The notes under the pieces: generated by a model
Seen by the model: only the letters and a program-made list of their open reading frames with translations
What the model was told of the DNA's origin: nothing
Database searches by the model: none
Shown here: piece after piece, positions 10,415 through 21,779 of the stretch
Layout: every line of letters starts with the position of its first letter
How positions within the stretch are numbered: the stretch's first letter is position 1
Program-made: the position numbers and the translations under genes
NCBI GenBank assembly: GCA_028023455.1
Contig: JAQFVV010012490.1
Location: forward strand, 4,092,576-4,156,575
DNA: 64,000 nt
Source of the DNA: Epiperipatus broadwayi
Lineage: Eukaryota; Onychophora; Udeonychophora; Euonychophora; Peripatidae
Direction of reading: 5' to 3'

Positions 10415-11640
10415 AAAATAACATAGAATTCATATAATATTACAATTCTTGCCAAAATAACAAAATTTTACTAAACTTTTTCCACAACCATTGTTGTATC
10501 TATTAACAAATAGACCTTCTCAAGTGAAATTCAATTAAACATACAACATATATATACCATTCACTTCAAAAAACAACTTCCTTTAACAATAAAGGATGTC
10601 TTCATGAGATTGATGGTCTCAGATTCAAAAAAAATTATCATCAAAGCATTTTATTCTTTTCAAAATCCACTTTTTTCATAAAAGAAAATCTCTGCATTGT
10701 CAAATAATATTTTATGACCCATTTTCAGTTCATGAATATATAAAACTATTTTGATATCTATTTTTAAGCAATACTCTTATAAACTTTAACTCTTTCATTA
10801 AGACTTAATTTACTCTGACAATAAATTTTATTATAGCTGCAAGTTATCTTATAAACTATGCCAGGAATAGATTTGCAATCAATTGGCTGTTTGAAATATT
10901 TAGTAATGAATTTACATTCAGGCTTTTCTTTCAGGCCACTTTTATATCATCCAATAAAAAACTATTTTTATAAATCAATTTACTAATTGATGCCTAATAG
11001 AGCAAAGAAATAATTTCTATATTCACATTATCAATCAAATCTTTATTATTAATCGATTTATAGATATTTTTTATTAAATATAATCTTAATAAATTCATGA
11101 TTATATCCTAACTCAATATAGTCAGAAGCAAATTGACTCCTCTGAATGTAACTATTATTTGTAAAATTATTAAGTCTTCTATTCCGATAACAAAAATTCA
11201 ATAAAGAAAGTTTCTTATAAGTAAAAAGTTGATAACTGTCTTTGCTTTAGTAAAATGATTACAAAATAAAACATTATCAACTTTATCAACAGTTAAATCT
11301 GAAAATTTCAACTTATCAAATCTAAATGTATTCCCTTCACTAGTAAATTTAATATTAGAATCAAAAGCACTGAATCTATCAAAAAATCCTTCAATTTATC
11401 TTTCTGAATAACAAACAATCATCAACATACCTAACAAATAATTTTAAAGACCACATTAAATGAGAAATAATATAACCAATAACCCATCTTTTTTTAATTT
11501 ATAAAACACTTCATTACACACAAAATACATAGAAACCTCTAATAACAATAGCAAATCATGAATAACCTTAATCTTGTCTGCAGAAAAATATTCAAATTTC
11601 ATTAAAACAGTAAGAAAATAATAGTTATATTCAGAGGAGC
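10415..11640 (-). pseudogene. Decayed second Penelope-like element, RT to 3' end
   Basis: Minus-strand translation contains a remnant of the segment before the catalytic loop (CNEVFYKLKKDG near 11480-11520), RYVDDCL (YVDD at 11418-11429) and a decayed GIY-YIG region near 10800-10870, so this is a Penelope-like element different from the intact one at the left edge. Stops and frameshifts are frequent. Its outer part, 10415-11175, is the inverted partner of 11625-12375. Confidence 0.85.
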
Positions 11641-12375
11641 CAATTTGCCTCTGACTATATTGAGTTAGGATATAATCATGAATTTATTAAAAATATTAAA
11701 TAATATCTATAAATGGATTAATAATAAAAATTTAATTGATAATGTAAATAAAGATTATTTCTTTGTCCTATAAAGCATCAATTACTAAATTGATTTATAA
11801 GAATAGGTTTTTATTGATTAGTCTGGAAGAAAGACCTGAAATTAAATTCATTACTAAATAGTTCAAAACAGTCAATTGATTGCAAATCTATGCTTGGAGT
11901 CATTTATGAGATATCTTGCAGTTGTAATAAAATTTATATAGGCCAGAGTAAATTAAGTCTTAATGAAAGATTTAAACTTCATAAGAATAGAGTTAAAAAT
12001 AGATATCAAAACTGAGCTTTGTATATTTATGAAGTGAATACAGATCATAGAATATTATTTGACAAGGTAGAGCTTATCTTTTTATGAAAAAAGTGAATTA
12101 AAAAGAAAAGTAAAAGAAACTTTGATGATATAATTTTTTGAATGTGAGGCTATCAATCTCATGAAGACATCCTTTGATGTTAAAGTTAGTTGGTTTTTGA
12201 AGTGAATGAAGGGAAGACTATTTTGTTTAGTATGTATATGTTATATGTTTAATTAAATTTTATTTGAGAAGATTTATTTATTAATAGATGAAACCATGGC
12301 TGTGGAAGAATTTTAGTAAAATTTTGTTGGTTAGTATTGTAATGTTATATTAATTTCTATTTTATTTGATTTACA
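11625..12375 (+). pseudogene. Inverted second copy of the decayed Penelope 3' end, with GIY-YIG
   Basis: Forward translation near 11895-11995 reads GVIYEISCSCNKIYIGQ, then a KLSLNERFKLHKNR segment: a clear GIY-YIG nuclease N-terminal half with both GIY- and YIG-type motifs. The arm mirrors 10415-11175 through the coding end and the 3' flank (GTTTAGTAAAATTTTGTTGG and its complement). The pair is therefore a tail-out inverted duplication about 750 bp per arm, around a 450-bp centre that contains only the minus-strand RT core. Confidence 0.85.
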
Positions 12376-14269
12376 AATATATACAAATGAAAAAAAAATC
12401 ATTCAGTTTTATAAATATTATAAATAATTACCTAATTATGCAAAGCTATATAAAGAACATCAATATCCCAGAGACTTACAAAATAAAATAAAAGTACTAT
12501 GGGAAACTTATTAGATCTTTTCTCCCTTTCCTCAAGGAATTTGATTTTCCAGAATGTTATCCTATTCTCTCAACTTGCAAAGGGACCACTAGGGTTACAT
12601 GTTTGCAAGTACTTAACTTCCCATAAGTTAATAGCTATTTACCATACAAGTCCATGATTAGTCTTTGGAATAATAATAGCCTGTTGTTTCAATTTTATTA
12701 TTTGACTTATCTAATTACAAATTGTCCTCATTGAGCAAACACTACACAAGAATGTTTTTTAATTATTTTATATACTGTGTTAATTCTTTTTGCAATAGTT
12801 TGTTTCTTTATTACTATACTTCTTTGGCAATTAATAATGACTAAATACATACGATTTGGTAAGATGGACATACACTCATGAAAAATACATATCACTTATA
12901 GAAATTTTAAAAAGTTAGTATCACATAGATGGAACTGTCCTAATATTGTATTTAATTGAGTGCTATTGATAATAATAGTGAAGTTACATATTGAAAGATC
13001 TGCATTTGTTTTAAAATAACATTTTTTTAATTAACAGCAAATGCTAAATATAAAATGTTTAGACGTCCTGACAAAATCTATCTAAGACAAATTCTTAAAT
13101 CAAGGACTTGTTTAGGATCTCAGGTAAACTCATTTATGTCCCATTCTATGTCATGAATTAAATCATTTTGATAAACATAAATATTCAATATCATCCATTT
13201 ATGATCAAACTTTCTTATTTAGAATTCTCTACTCCTCACATATTTAGAAGTCTTTTGGATATTAATAGGAATACTAAATGTAATGTTTAGATACCTCAAA
13301 GAAATGAATTATTATTATATTAATATTGCACCAGATTAGTGAAATGTATTTGAACAGAATATCCTGGGAGAAGTTTACATATTCTAGTAAAGACCTCAGT
13401 TTTTAATATAAGTCCATAAATTTGAGAAGGATGATAAATCTTTGATGAAAAGCTTTATGATGGAATATTGTACATTTTATTTTGAAAAAATTGAGTTCAA
13501 ATTTTAATAAATACAGTGAGTTTCATTACCTCCCAAGAATATATGATGATTTAGAAATTACATTGTCTTGTAAAATTTGGTTCATTTACTGTGCTCATTT
13601 AAACAGAAAAATAACTAATATTAGTAACAATTGTAAAACAGAAGATAATTATAATAATAAAAATAAGTATTTCAATTTTATTTCTAAATATGGATAAGTA
13701 GAATGGGAAAACTTTGCTTTATGTGGCCTCTTCAGTATCTGAATGTTTGAACATAAAGATGGTTAAGATTTAAAGATGATTTAATTTCTTGTACTGAAAC
13801 TTATCTTTGACATGAAAGAAGTTTCAGTAAATGAATAAATGGCTACTATATTTCTTAAAAAAATAGTTCAATAAATGAAAAGAAAATGATTAGTGCTAGT
13901 TCTTTTATTATTACTTTCTTAAACTTTTCATTGAAATGCTAATGATAGTCAAAAGTTTTACGCAATAGTATCTCATTGTAAATGCTTATGATTTAACATT
14001 AAATTCAAAAACTTCAGAAAAAGAATATTTTTATTCTTGCTGAATATTGTTACTATATCAATTGGCAGATAACCTGATGACTTATAAAATGGAAGTGAAG
14101 AAATAATTAAAAAGGAATCTAAAAATTTTTTGAATATAATTAAAAAAAATCAAAATGGATTTCAAAAGATATAGTAGTGATAGCAAAATAAGAAATTCAG
14201 AAGATGTAAAAATCATTTAAGGGGACTGAATAGATATTTCCAAAGAGCTTTCAGGAAAAACAAGAAAGG
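12376..14269. other. AT-rich stretch without recognisable gene
   Basis: Short frames are present (one of 71 codons at 13482) but are Asn/Lys/Ile-rich as expected for random AT-rich DNA. Nothing assignable seen. Confidence 0.55.
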
Positions 14270-14274
14270 ATATT

Positions 14275-14885
14275 TGTTATTGTCTTCCTTTCCCTCGGAA
14301 GTGGACTATTCCAGATTCCTTCTTTATCTGATCGGATTAAGCATTGTTTGCTACTGGCCAATAAACTGATACAGCTAAACACATAGCCAATAATTAGTAC
14401 AGACCAATAAGCAGTGATGATCACTGAATCTGAATGTTTTCAGTATGGTCAGGGATCTGACAATAAATGGCCAGCCTTTTGTGAGAAACAGGAGAATGTC
14501 TGTCTAACCTACAAAGACAGTATGCATTCTCCCAGGGAAGCCCTGATAAGCTGAGAAGCAGTTAGCCATTCCCATGATAGCAATAAACTATTTGTCCATG
14601 CACTAGGCAAGTCCATAGAGAGACTGGATGCTGCTAAGACTACTGTTGACTCAAAGCAAGCTGTCTTGTACAGCCGGAGGAGTCATTCTCCCTACTTGTG
14701 AAACAAGCTATTAGGTGTAGCTGGAAGCAGTAGAACCACAAGACCCAGATCCATGCATTCACATTATAACCATATTATTATGTATTATATATATTTGTGA
14801 ATATAATAAATATTATATTAATTGTAATACTGGTGTTAGTATTATTTTCTGTAGGTTAGGTCTGTAATCTAGACCAAACACAACA
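14275..14885. mobile_element. Solo LTR, 611 bp, with 5-bp target duplication
   Basis: Begins TGTTATTG and ends CACAACA, flanked by a perfect 5-bp duplication ATATT at 14270-14274 and 14886-14890. It is visibly less AT-rich than its surroundings, with no coding frame. A TATA-like stretch and AATAAA lie near 14785-14810, which suits a plus-strand LTR. It is unrelated to the LTRs at 3519/7707 and 57848/61927. The usual origin is recombination between two LTRs of one insertion. Superfamily is not determinable. Confidence 0.85.
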
Positions 14886-14944
14886 ATATTATGATGTTAA
14901 CAAAGAACTTAAAAATATAAGCAAGTTTGAAAAAAAAAAAAGAC

Positions 14945-15235
14945 TTCTAATATATGGTTTGGCTGAAGATCTCTCAACTCCATATAGCTATTTGAATTAG
15001 ATAGCTGAGTTTGAAGACATTTAAGTATCTGAAAATTTCAGATTTTTATACTCAATGGTTAGCTCTTAGATAAATGCTGGCTTTGAGTTGTTATTTTTAG
15101 ATCTAATGTCTGAAACTACCCTAGCAGCTCACTGAGGAGGACCAAACCATGAAATCATTGGTTGTAGATATTTTAAATGTTTTCTCTTGCTAAGCATTTA
15201 TCACAAAACTTGTCGAGCAATTAGCAAAGCTCTTT
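14945..15235 (+). repeat. H2-family hammerhead repeat, decayed
   Basis: Aligns with the H2 copy at 19800-20155 through CCATATAGCTATTTGAATTAGATAG-like and AGATAAATGCTGG blocks. The hammerhead core CTGAGGA is intact at 15132-15138 and GAAA at 15151-15154, but helix III and the distal helix I have decayed. Confidence 0.75.
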
Positions 15236-16572
15236 GTTTATAAGTTATCTTGAATCTGGAAAAATCAAAAATTTCTATAATTAATATATAACTAAGATCA
15301 CTAAAATGTATAATTGTTAATTTAATTCAGCTGTCCAAGCAAATTATTTTAAACCTTAAAATGTTGAGTCTTTCAAGCCATCACTTAATAAATGAGAAGT
15401 AAATAAATGTGTTTGCTGGATAGATTTGTGTAATTCAATAGTTCTTACTGATGAAGGTTGCTTGACAGAAATCTAAATTAGTACTACTAATTGACATTCA
15501 TTAACTATTTATGTGAACATAAATGACTCTATAGTTGAGTAACAGAGTTAGTGCTATTACTGTAGTTGTTAAATACATAAATCTGGAAAAGTCGTGATTC
15601 TCAGTTTGGTAAATATAAAAAAAGATACTTTGATTTGCACAAAATTAATAATGCTATCAATTTAAAGCCTTTAACTATTTGATTATGAAGACAACTGGTA
15701 GATCATTTCTTTTTTACAAATGCAACAAATACAGTTCAGAAAAGTTTATTTATGATGGTTATGCCATTTTCTTCCGAGAAAATATCAACACAAGTCAGTA
15801 TTTTTAATATTTTTTAATATAATGGAGAAGTTTATGTGTTTTAATTGTTGAATTTGCAGTAAAAATTTATATTTTTGCTGTAACATAAAAGGACCCATGA
15901 CCATTATATCATTTTTAATCCTTGTGATCTTCATTAAACAAGATTTAGCAGCCTACTACTTGAATAATTATTTCAATATTTTTTGTAGTTGAAATATCAT
16001 TGTAATTCTAATTTCTTAAAATTTTTCTAATGTTTGTGCTGTTTAAGCAATGTTTTGTTTATATAGTCAGAACCCAGGAAGTAGATTTTTCAAATATTAC
16101 CCTAGAGTCTTTTTATTCAATCACTGCTCTGAATTTTGACCAATTAATTTACAGTTTTTTCTCTCTGCAAATTCTGTGCAGACTGAAATGAATAGAAGTG
16201 CTTAAGAGTATTCTTAAAGATTTGTAACTTTGTTGCATTAATTTTATTGAATGAAGAATAAAAAAAATAGGAATAATTTTTTTAATATCACTAATGCTTT
16301 CAAAAAATACTTGTTATTAATGCTGCACTGTCTATAACAGAGTTGGTTCAACTACAAATAAAGAATCACATGCAACTCATTTATATATAATATATGAAAT
16401 CATGAAAATATATTGACAGCTTCTTTTGACATCTTAATCAATATAAAAGATAGATAAAAACTTTTAAAGAGTTATATTTATTTACAGGCTATGATCTGGT
16501 GGACATTGTAGTCAACTGGATTAAGATGAACATTTAATGTTTATTGTAAATAAACATTAAACAAAGATGTGA
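15236..16572. other. AT-rich stretch without recognisable gene
   Basis: Nothing assignable. A perfect 13-bp inverted repeat (TTTAATGTTTATT) with a 4-nt loop lies near 16533-16560, just before the H3 repeat. Confidence 0.5.
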
Positions 16573-16760
16573 CAATTCGCCATAGATAAATACTCTTCAT
16601 ATAATACAGATATATATGAGAGCTGGTGACCTAGGCCATCTGATAAATGCTGTTTCAGCATGACATGCATCTTGGGGGTTATTTGACTTATTGTATCTTT
16701 ATTTATATGAAGAATAAAAAAGAAAGAGGAAATATGAAGATTATTAAAATAATAAATAAA
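16573..16760 (+). repeat. H3-family hammerhead repeat, copy 1
   Basis: Direct repeat of 19305-19520: both run from AAATACTCTTCATATAATA through the hammerhead to GTATCTTTATTTAT and GAAGATTATT. This copy lacks about 30 bp, including CATCACATGACCATCACC, that the second copy holds after the ribozyme. Confidence 0.9.
16627..16682 (+). ncRNA. Hammerhead ribozyme fold in H3 copy 1, two core mutations
   Basis: Order of parts: distal helix I TGACCT (16627-16632), proximal CCAT, core CTGATAA (16640-16646; expected CUGANGA, so one base changed), helix II ATGCTG/CAGCAT with a TTT loop (16647-16661, six perfect pairs), then GACA in place of GAAA (16662-16665), self-complementary helix III ATGCAT (16665-16670), UC cleavage site ending at 16671 and TTGG of helix I. 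Loss of G8 and one GAAA base should abolish cleavage, but helix II is better paired than in copy 2, which supports a conserved structure. Confidence 0.75.
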
Positions 16761-17036
16761 CATATTCATAAATTCAATTTTAATGTAAGATTTAAATCAA
16801 AAATTGTTTTTTTAGATGTCAAATATTACACAAGAGTCAGTAATCATATAATTTGATGCTGATAATGATACTCTTACTGGATAATGGTATTTGTGGCTCT
16901 TAAACAACTGAAATTTATTATGTTTGGCTCTTATTTTGAATAAATGTGACTATCCCTGAAATATAAGTTTTTTTTCCTTCAAGAAGTATAATAACTACTC
17001 TTTCTTATTGCATTACCAAATGTATATCATATAATT

Positions 17037-17230
17037 CTAAATTATCCATGCACTTTACTACTGTTACATAATGCTTTATTTACCTCCTTTTTTATTGTTT
17101 AGGGTTTCGATTGCCCCAGCAATCTTCTTCAGAATTTTATATCTCCTAGTCTCAACTCAAACTGTAAACTGTAAAAAATGGTGGTAAATAAAGCATTGTG
17201 GAACAGTAGTAAAATGCATTGACAATTTAG
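17037..17230 (-). repeat. 194-bp foldback element with a hammerhead-like half in its loop
   Basis: 48-bp inverted arms at 17037-17084 and 17183-17230. On the minus strand the loop holds CTGAAGA, a perfect six-pair helix II GATTGC/GCAATC and GAAAC (17104-17132), the catalytic half of a hammerhead. The helix I/III side is not convincing. The arrangement, hammerhead core inside inverted arms, is the same as in the Penelope palindrome at 48190-48729, so a Penelope relationship is likely but inferred. Confidence 0.65.
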
Positions 17231-19300
17231 TATTATATGTTTTTTTTTTTGTAGAATGTAATCTATAGATTATTTTAAAATGTTTTCTTTTTGCTTTTGT
17301 TATTTGTATTATTGCTTGATTTTATTTAAAAGTACTTTAATTAATATTTTATATGATGATTAAAGGGATTTTATTTTTAAAAAAGACTTTTAAAAATAAT
17401 TAAATATAATTATATGAAATTTTATAGCTACAAAAACATTAAAAGAAGTTGAATTCGAAAAATATTGCAAGTTCTGGTAACTTTTTGAAAGAATGTATGA
17501 ACTTTTAATTGTGCAGAAACCAAATTTCAGTATGCTCATATAATTTCCTGCACTTTATTTCTATATATTTGACTATAAGTTATTAATGCATATTAAAAAT
17601 AAGATAATTTATTTTATTTTTCTCTTTATATATAAATATATAAGAACTAAATAAAAAAACAACTAACTTTTGCTATAACTAAATTAGAATGGTTAATGAT
17701 CCAAATTTAAGTCTGATGCTTTAATTAAAAATCATTGCTTTATTTAAAAAAAAGTAATGCTGTAAAATATAAAAATAATAATAATTCTGATATTCTACAT
17801 AACAATTATATCACTTTAAATCATAATTAAAATGTTAAAAAACACGACTCCTCACTAACAAGGCCATGGTTCAGAAACTAATATGGAAATACAGCATATC
17901 AAGTCAGCATTAAATAATAATATAATAAGCACTATCATATAGCATCAAATGATTACTAATGCTTATATTAGGTCCCAGAACTGGAGTAGAAAAAAACAGA
18001 GTCTGCTTTTGAAAAGCACCATGTAGTGATTATATGATTTTTTTTTTTTTAAAAAAAAGTTTATATTAATTTTAACCCAAGGATAAAATGTGTACAGTTT
18101 CTATAAAAATGAAGACACAAAACTTTTAAATATTGAATTAATATAAAACCTCAATATCTATACAAGTTATACAAGCAAGTTATCTTGGATTTAAAATAGT
18201 AAGATGTTTTGACGAATTTTAGCTGACAGCTTGATAATGAAGGCTGTTGGACAAAAGATGCATTAGATTCAAAACATCAAGGTCCACTAGCTACATATAT
18301 AAAACTTGTTATTGATGAAGACAATAGGCCAGAAATGAATTAGTCTGAATATATATGCATAACATATCTCAGAGATTTTATAAATACTACCATCTGGCAT
18401 CTATTGATTATTCAAGTTTATAAAAAATGACAAAATTGGAGTAAAAGAAAAAAAAAACAGCTTGCTTCTAAAAAAATCAAAAAGAATTTTTAGTAAATCA
18501 AATAAAATTCATATGTAGACATTTGATGAGTATCTTGACATAAGAACAATTATTTTAGAAAAGCAACATATTTATATAATAAAGACTAGAAATGAGGATT
18601 CCTTTTACATAAAAAAAAACTTAAAATAAAAGAACTAACAAAAACGAGTTTGGCTCAGGGATTATCAATTAATAGTAATTGATAATTTCTTGATAACAAC
18701 AAAGATACAAAATTATTTTTATTTACATTAATATTATCTCCTCATTTATATTTTTTATTATAATAACAATCCATGGAAATATTTAATTCATATCCAAGAT
18801 GGAATACATGCTGTAAACTAGATATAGTTATTATTTATTATATATATATTAGATTTGAATTTTTCATGAATTTATAATGAAAAATTAAAGTGTGGATTTT
18901 ATTTCTAAATTAGCTTTAAATGATTTAACAATATTGTTGCTAGAAAAAGCAGAACTACAACTGATAGTCTCCAAGATTAAACCATTTTTTTTTAATAATA
19001 GCTTTCTGGGTTTAAATTCATAAAACAACTTATTTCTTATTAAATCTATGAATAAAAAGTCTATTAATAAAAAAGAGTTTAGCCTTGGGAACAATAAGGG
19101 TCATTGAAGGATTTCATAGCAACATCATTGCTAAAAGACTTAAAACTAATTTACATGGGTAAAACTCACATTTTATTTTGTTTACATAATAAATTCATGA
19201 AAACTTCAAATACAATATATACAACTCTCTGGAGAAGATGAAATATTATTCACAAGATGTGTAAAGAAATTTTTTGAACCTGGTGCTTATAAAAATAGCT
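17231..19300. other. AT-rich stretch with two degenerate H4-type repeat fragments
   Basis: 17880-18010 and 18170-18460 share blocks such as GGCATCTATTGATTATTCAAGTTTATAA-like ends and GGAGTAGA with repeats at 34.5, 40.1, 41.5 and 43.1 kb. Otherwise nothing seen; a 69-codon minus frame at 18885-19094 matches no family I know. Confidence 0.45.
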
Positions 19301-19304
19301 TTCT

Positions 19305-19520
19305 GTGTTTAAATACTCTTCATATAATAGAGATATATATGGGAGGTAGTGACCTGGGCCAACTGATGAGTGCTGGTTTGGCATGAAATGCATCTTGGAA
19401 GGTCATTTGTCTTTTACTGTATCTTTATTTATGCCAATAAACATCACATGACCATCACCTCTTATTTATATGAATTTAAAAAGAATGGGGAAGTATGAAG
19501 ATTATTTATAACAATGATAA
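19305..19520 (+). repeat. H3-family hammerhead repeat, copy 2
   Basis: Direct repeat of 16573-16760, with an extra block containing CATCACATGACCATCACC near 19447-19465 that resembles the terminal CATCACATGATCAC of H1 repeats. It holds the best preserved hammerhead of the window. A (TA)n tract follows at 19528-19548. Confidence 0.9.
19350..19405 (+). ncRNA. Hammerhead ribozyme, all core residues intact (H3)
   Basis: Helix I distal TGACCT/AGGTCA (19350-19355 with 19400-19405), internal loop GGG/A, helix I proximal CCAA/TTGG (19359-19362 with 19395-19398), core CTGATGA (19363-19369), helix II GTGC/GCAT (four pairs, one G-U) with a 7-nt loop, GAAA (19385-19388), self-complementary ATGCAT as helix III (19388-19393) and C17 at 19394. 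Predicted cleavage lies between 19394 and 19395. An open helix I with an internal loop and a minimal palindromic helix III are as in type I minimal hammerheads of Penelope elements and retrozymes, which act as dimers. Every invariant base is present. Confidence 0.85.
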
Positions 19521-19548
19521 ATGTTATATATATATATATATATATATA

Positions 19549-20155
19549 GAGCTCGCAAATAAGCTCTTAACAAGCTAGGATATTCAAGCATTAGATTAAA
19601 ATACCAGGATAAGCTCAGTACATTATCTAATAGATAACTATTAAGTAGACAATCTGAAATTTTCAGACATTCATGTCTTCCAATCCAGCAATCTAACTTA
19701 AATAGCTATATGGGACTGAACCAAGTTCAGATAACCATATATTAATAACTTTAGCAATATAAAATTACCAAAGCCTTAATAGTAAAAATAAAATTATAAA
19801 GAAATAAAGGCATATGTCACATGACCTAATTAAGTAAGCTTGGTTCAGTTCCATATGGCTATTTAAGTTAGATAGCTGGATTGGAAGACATATGAATATC
19901 TGAAAATTTTAGATTTTTTACTTAATAGTTATCTATTAGATAAAGTGCTGGGTTTGATCTGACATTTTTAATCTAAAGCTTGAATATCCTAGCACCTCAG
20001 TGAGGAAGCCAGTAGTAGAAACTGGTCTGGGGTTGGGGATATTCTGAAAAGCTTGTTAAGAGCTTATTTGTGACCTCTATATATAACATTTGTAATACAA
20101 GCTTATTAAATTAGGTCATGTGACACATGACTTGATTTCTTTATAATTTCTTTTT
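19549..20155. repeat. H2-family head-to-head palindrome
   Basis: A plus-oriented H2 repeat (about 19785-20155) preceded by a partial inverted copy (19549-19740). Outer ends GAGCTCGCAAATAAGCTC and its near complement ending GACCTC at about 20081 are bordered on both sides by TA repeats. A second inverted pair, near 19790-19842 and 20098-20150, shares GTCACATGACCTAATT and AAGCTT blocks and may be the element's true terminal repeat. No coding capacity. Confidence 0.8.
19982..20044 (+). ncRNA. Hammerhead fold in H2 repeat, one core substitution
   Basis: Helix I distal GAATATCC/GGATATTC (eight perfect pairs, 19982-19989 with 20037-20044), internal loop TAGC/TGG, proximal ACCTCA/TGGGGT (six pairs, 19994-19999 with 20028-20033), core GTGAGGA at 20000-20006 (first C changed to G), GAAA at 20018-20021, near-palindromic helix III ACTGGT, and UC at 20026-20027. 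Helix II is eroded (11 nt). The fourteen helix I pairs flank exactly the expected core, which is hard to explain except as a decayed ribozyme. Confidence 0.75.
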
Positions 20156-20788
20156 AACAATAATAAAAAATGTTTTGCTCAGGAATTCTAAAAAATTCAA
20201 GCACTGGAAGTAATAATTAGAGCTGCAATCCAGAGTTTACCATTTTATCATGACACACATTCTCATATATATATAGTGACAAATAATAATTATAATTATT
20301 ATATAATTTGCAATTACTAATAAAACATTTGCATGTTGATTATGATATTAAAGTATAATTTTCAATGTTACAATATATTTTCTTTTTATGTTTGTGATGA
20401 AAAAGTATTTATTAAAATTACATGATGTGTATAAATTAACAAAAAAAATACAACTTGAATCTTAGCAATGTATGAAGAATCTTTGAAAATCTGTCTCAGC
20501 TTAGGCGTTCATTTTATAATATCTAGCAACATGGTAAAAGCAAAGATTTTAACAGAAATAGAATTTAATATTCATTAATTATTAAATTAAAAAACAAGAT
20601 ATATAAAAGTATATTGTCTGTAAACTTTTAGAAACATCTTTTAACTTTTCCTCATGTAATCTATTCCAACATTAATATTTTCTTTTGTTCAAGATGACAA
20701 AGCTAAGATTACTGTGTCACATACATCTGAATTCCACATATTTCTCAGATTGAAGAAAGCAGACTAACTTCTGGAATCCTATATTAAT
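20156..20788. other. AT-rich stretch without recognisable gene
   Basis: Nothing assignable seen. Confidence 0.5.
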
Positions 20789-20910
20789 AGGCAAAACTCT
20801 CCATACAGTAGTGCTACTCAGTGCAAGCCAGAGTAATCAACAGATGCCAGAAGGCATGTGCATAAAATCCCTATCTAGTGATCATATGATGTTTAGTGGT
20901 TTAATCTCTA
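20789..20910 (-). repeat. H1-family repeat, ribozyme deleted
   Basis: Starts GGCAAAACTCTCCATACAGT on the plus strand and runs through CAGTGCAAGCCAGAGTAATC and GCATAAAATCCCTATCTAGTG, then jumps to ATCATATGATGTTTAGTGG, skipping the hammerhead part found in the copies at 22.7 and 52.5 kb. Confidence 0.85.
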
Positions 20911-21779
20911 TATTACAAGAAATTACTTTTGTGTAGGACTAATTTTAGTTTTAAACTTTTCAAAAACCTCATTGCATAATCACTGTCAACTCATATTCCT
21001 TCTTGAGCTGTCAAATAAAGGAAATTACTGACAATGATTATTTTTAGAAACACCTTTACCAATGTCATCAGCTTAAAAACAGAATTTTTTAATTTTCAAC
21101 TTTAAATGCATTGAGAGAATTTGCCAAAGAGCAATTGTGATTCCACTATAAGTAAAGTTTTCCTTAAAATAATTACAACTGCAGATTGTTAAACAAATCA
21201 TAAATTAATATTTTCCAAGGTTAAAATAACAGATGCTTTAAATTTTAGCTTCAATTTTAAAATATTAACATGAAATTTAGTGTTCATTCATTAGAAGCAA
21301 TCCTATTACTCATGTTAACTTTTTGTAGGTAAAAAGCACAAAAATTTCCAGTTTGGATGTTCATGTTTATCTTGTTACCAGAGAAAGGGTATCACTAAAA
21401 TATAACTATTATTGCGTTCATAAATAGAAAAATCCATTCAAGTTTTTTTTTATTATGATTTTTTCATTGGTGACTTGAGTAAAAGAAACATGTAGCATTT
21501 TCAACATTGTAGGATATAAAATTAAGGCAGAAATTCCACCAGTTGAAGAAAAGTCTTCAAAATAATTGATGGATTAAACTATAAACAGATACAGCCATTT
21601 ACTGATCATAGTTTCTTTAAATCTTTTTTTTTTTTTTTTTTTGAGGCATTAAAAGAACTATATGAACTTAAAAATTAGATCATAATCTTAATAAGTTTAT
21701 GAATGACTTTTTTTTTAAAAATGTATGATAATGATGATATTTTAGCTAGCAGAAATATTTGAATCTTCTTTCTCATAAT
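20911..21779. other. AT-rich stretch without recognisable gene
   Basis: Nothing assignable; a T17-18 run near 21626-21643. Confidence 0.5.
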
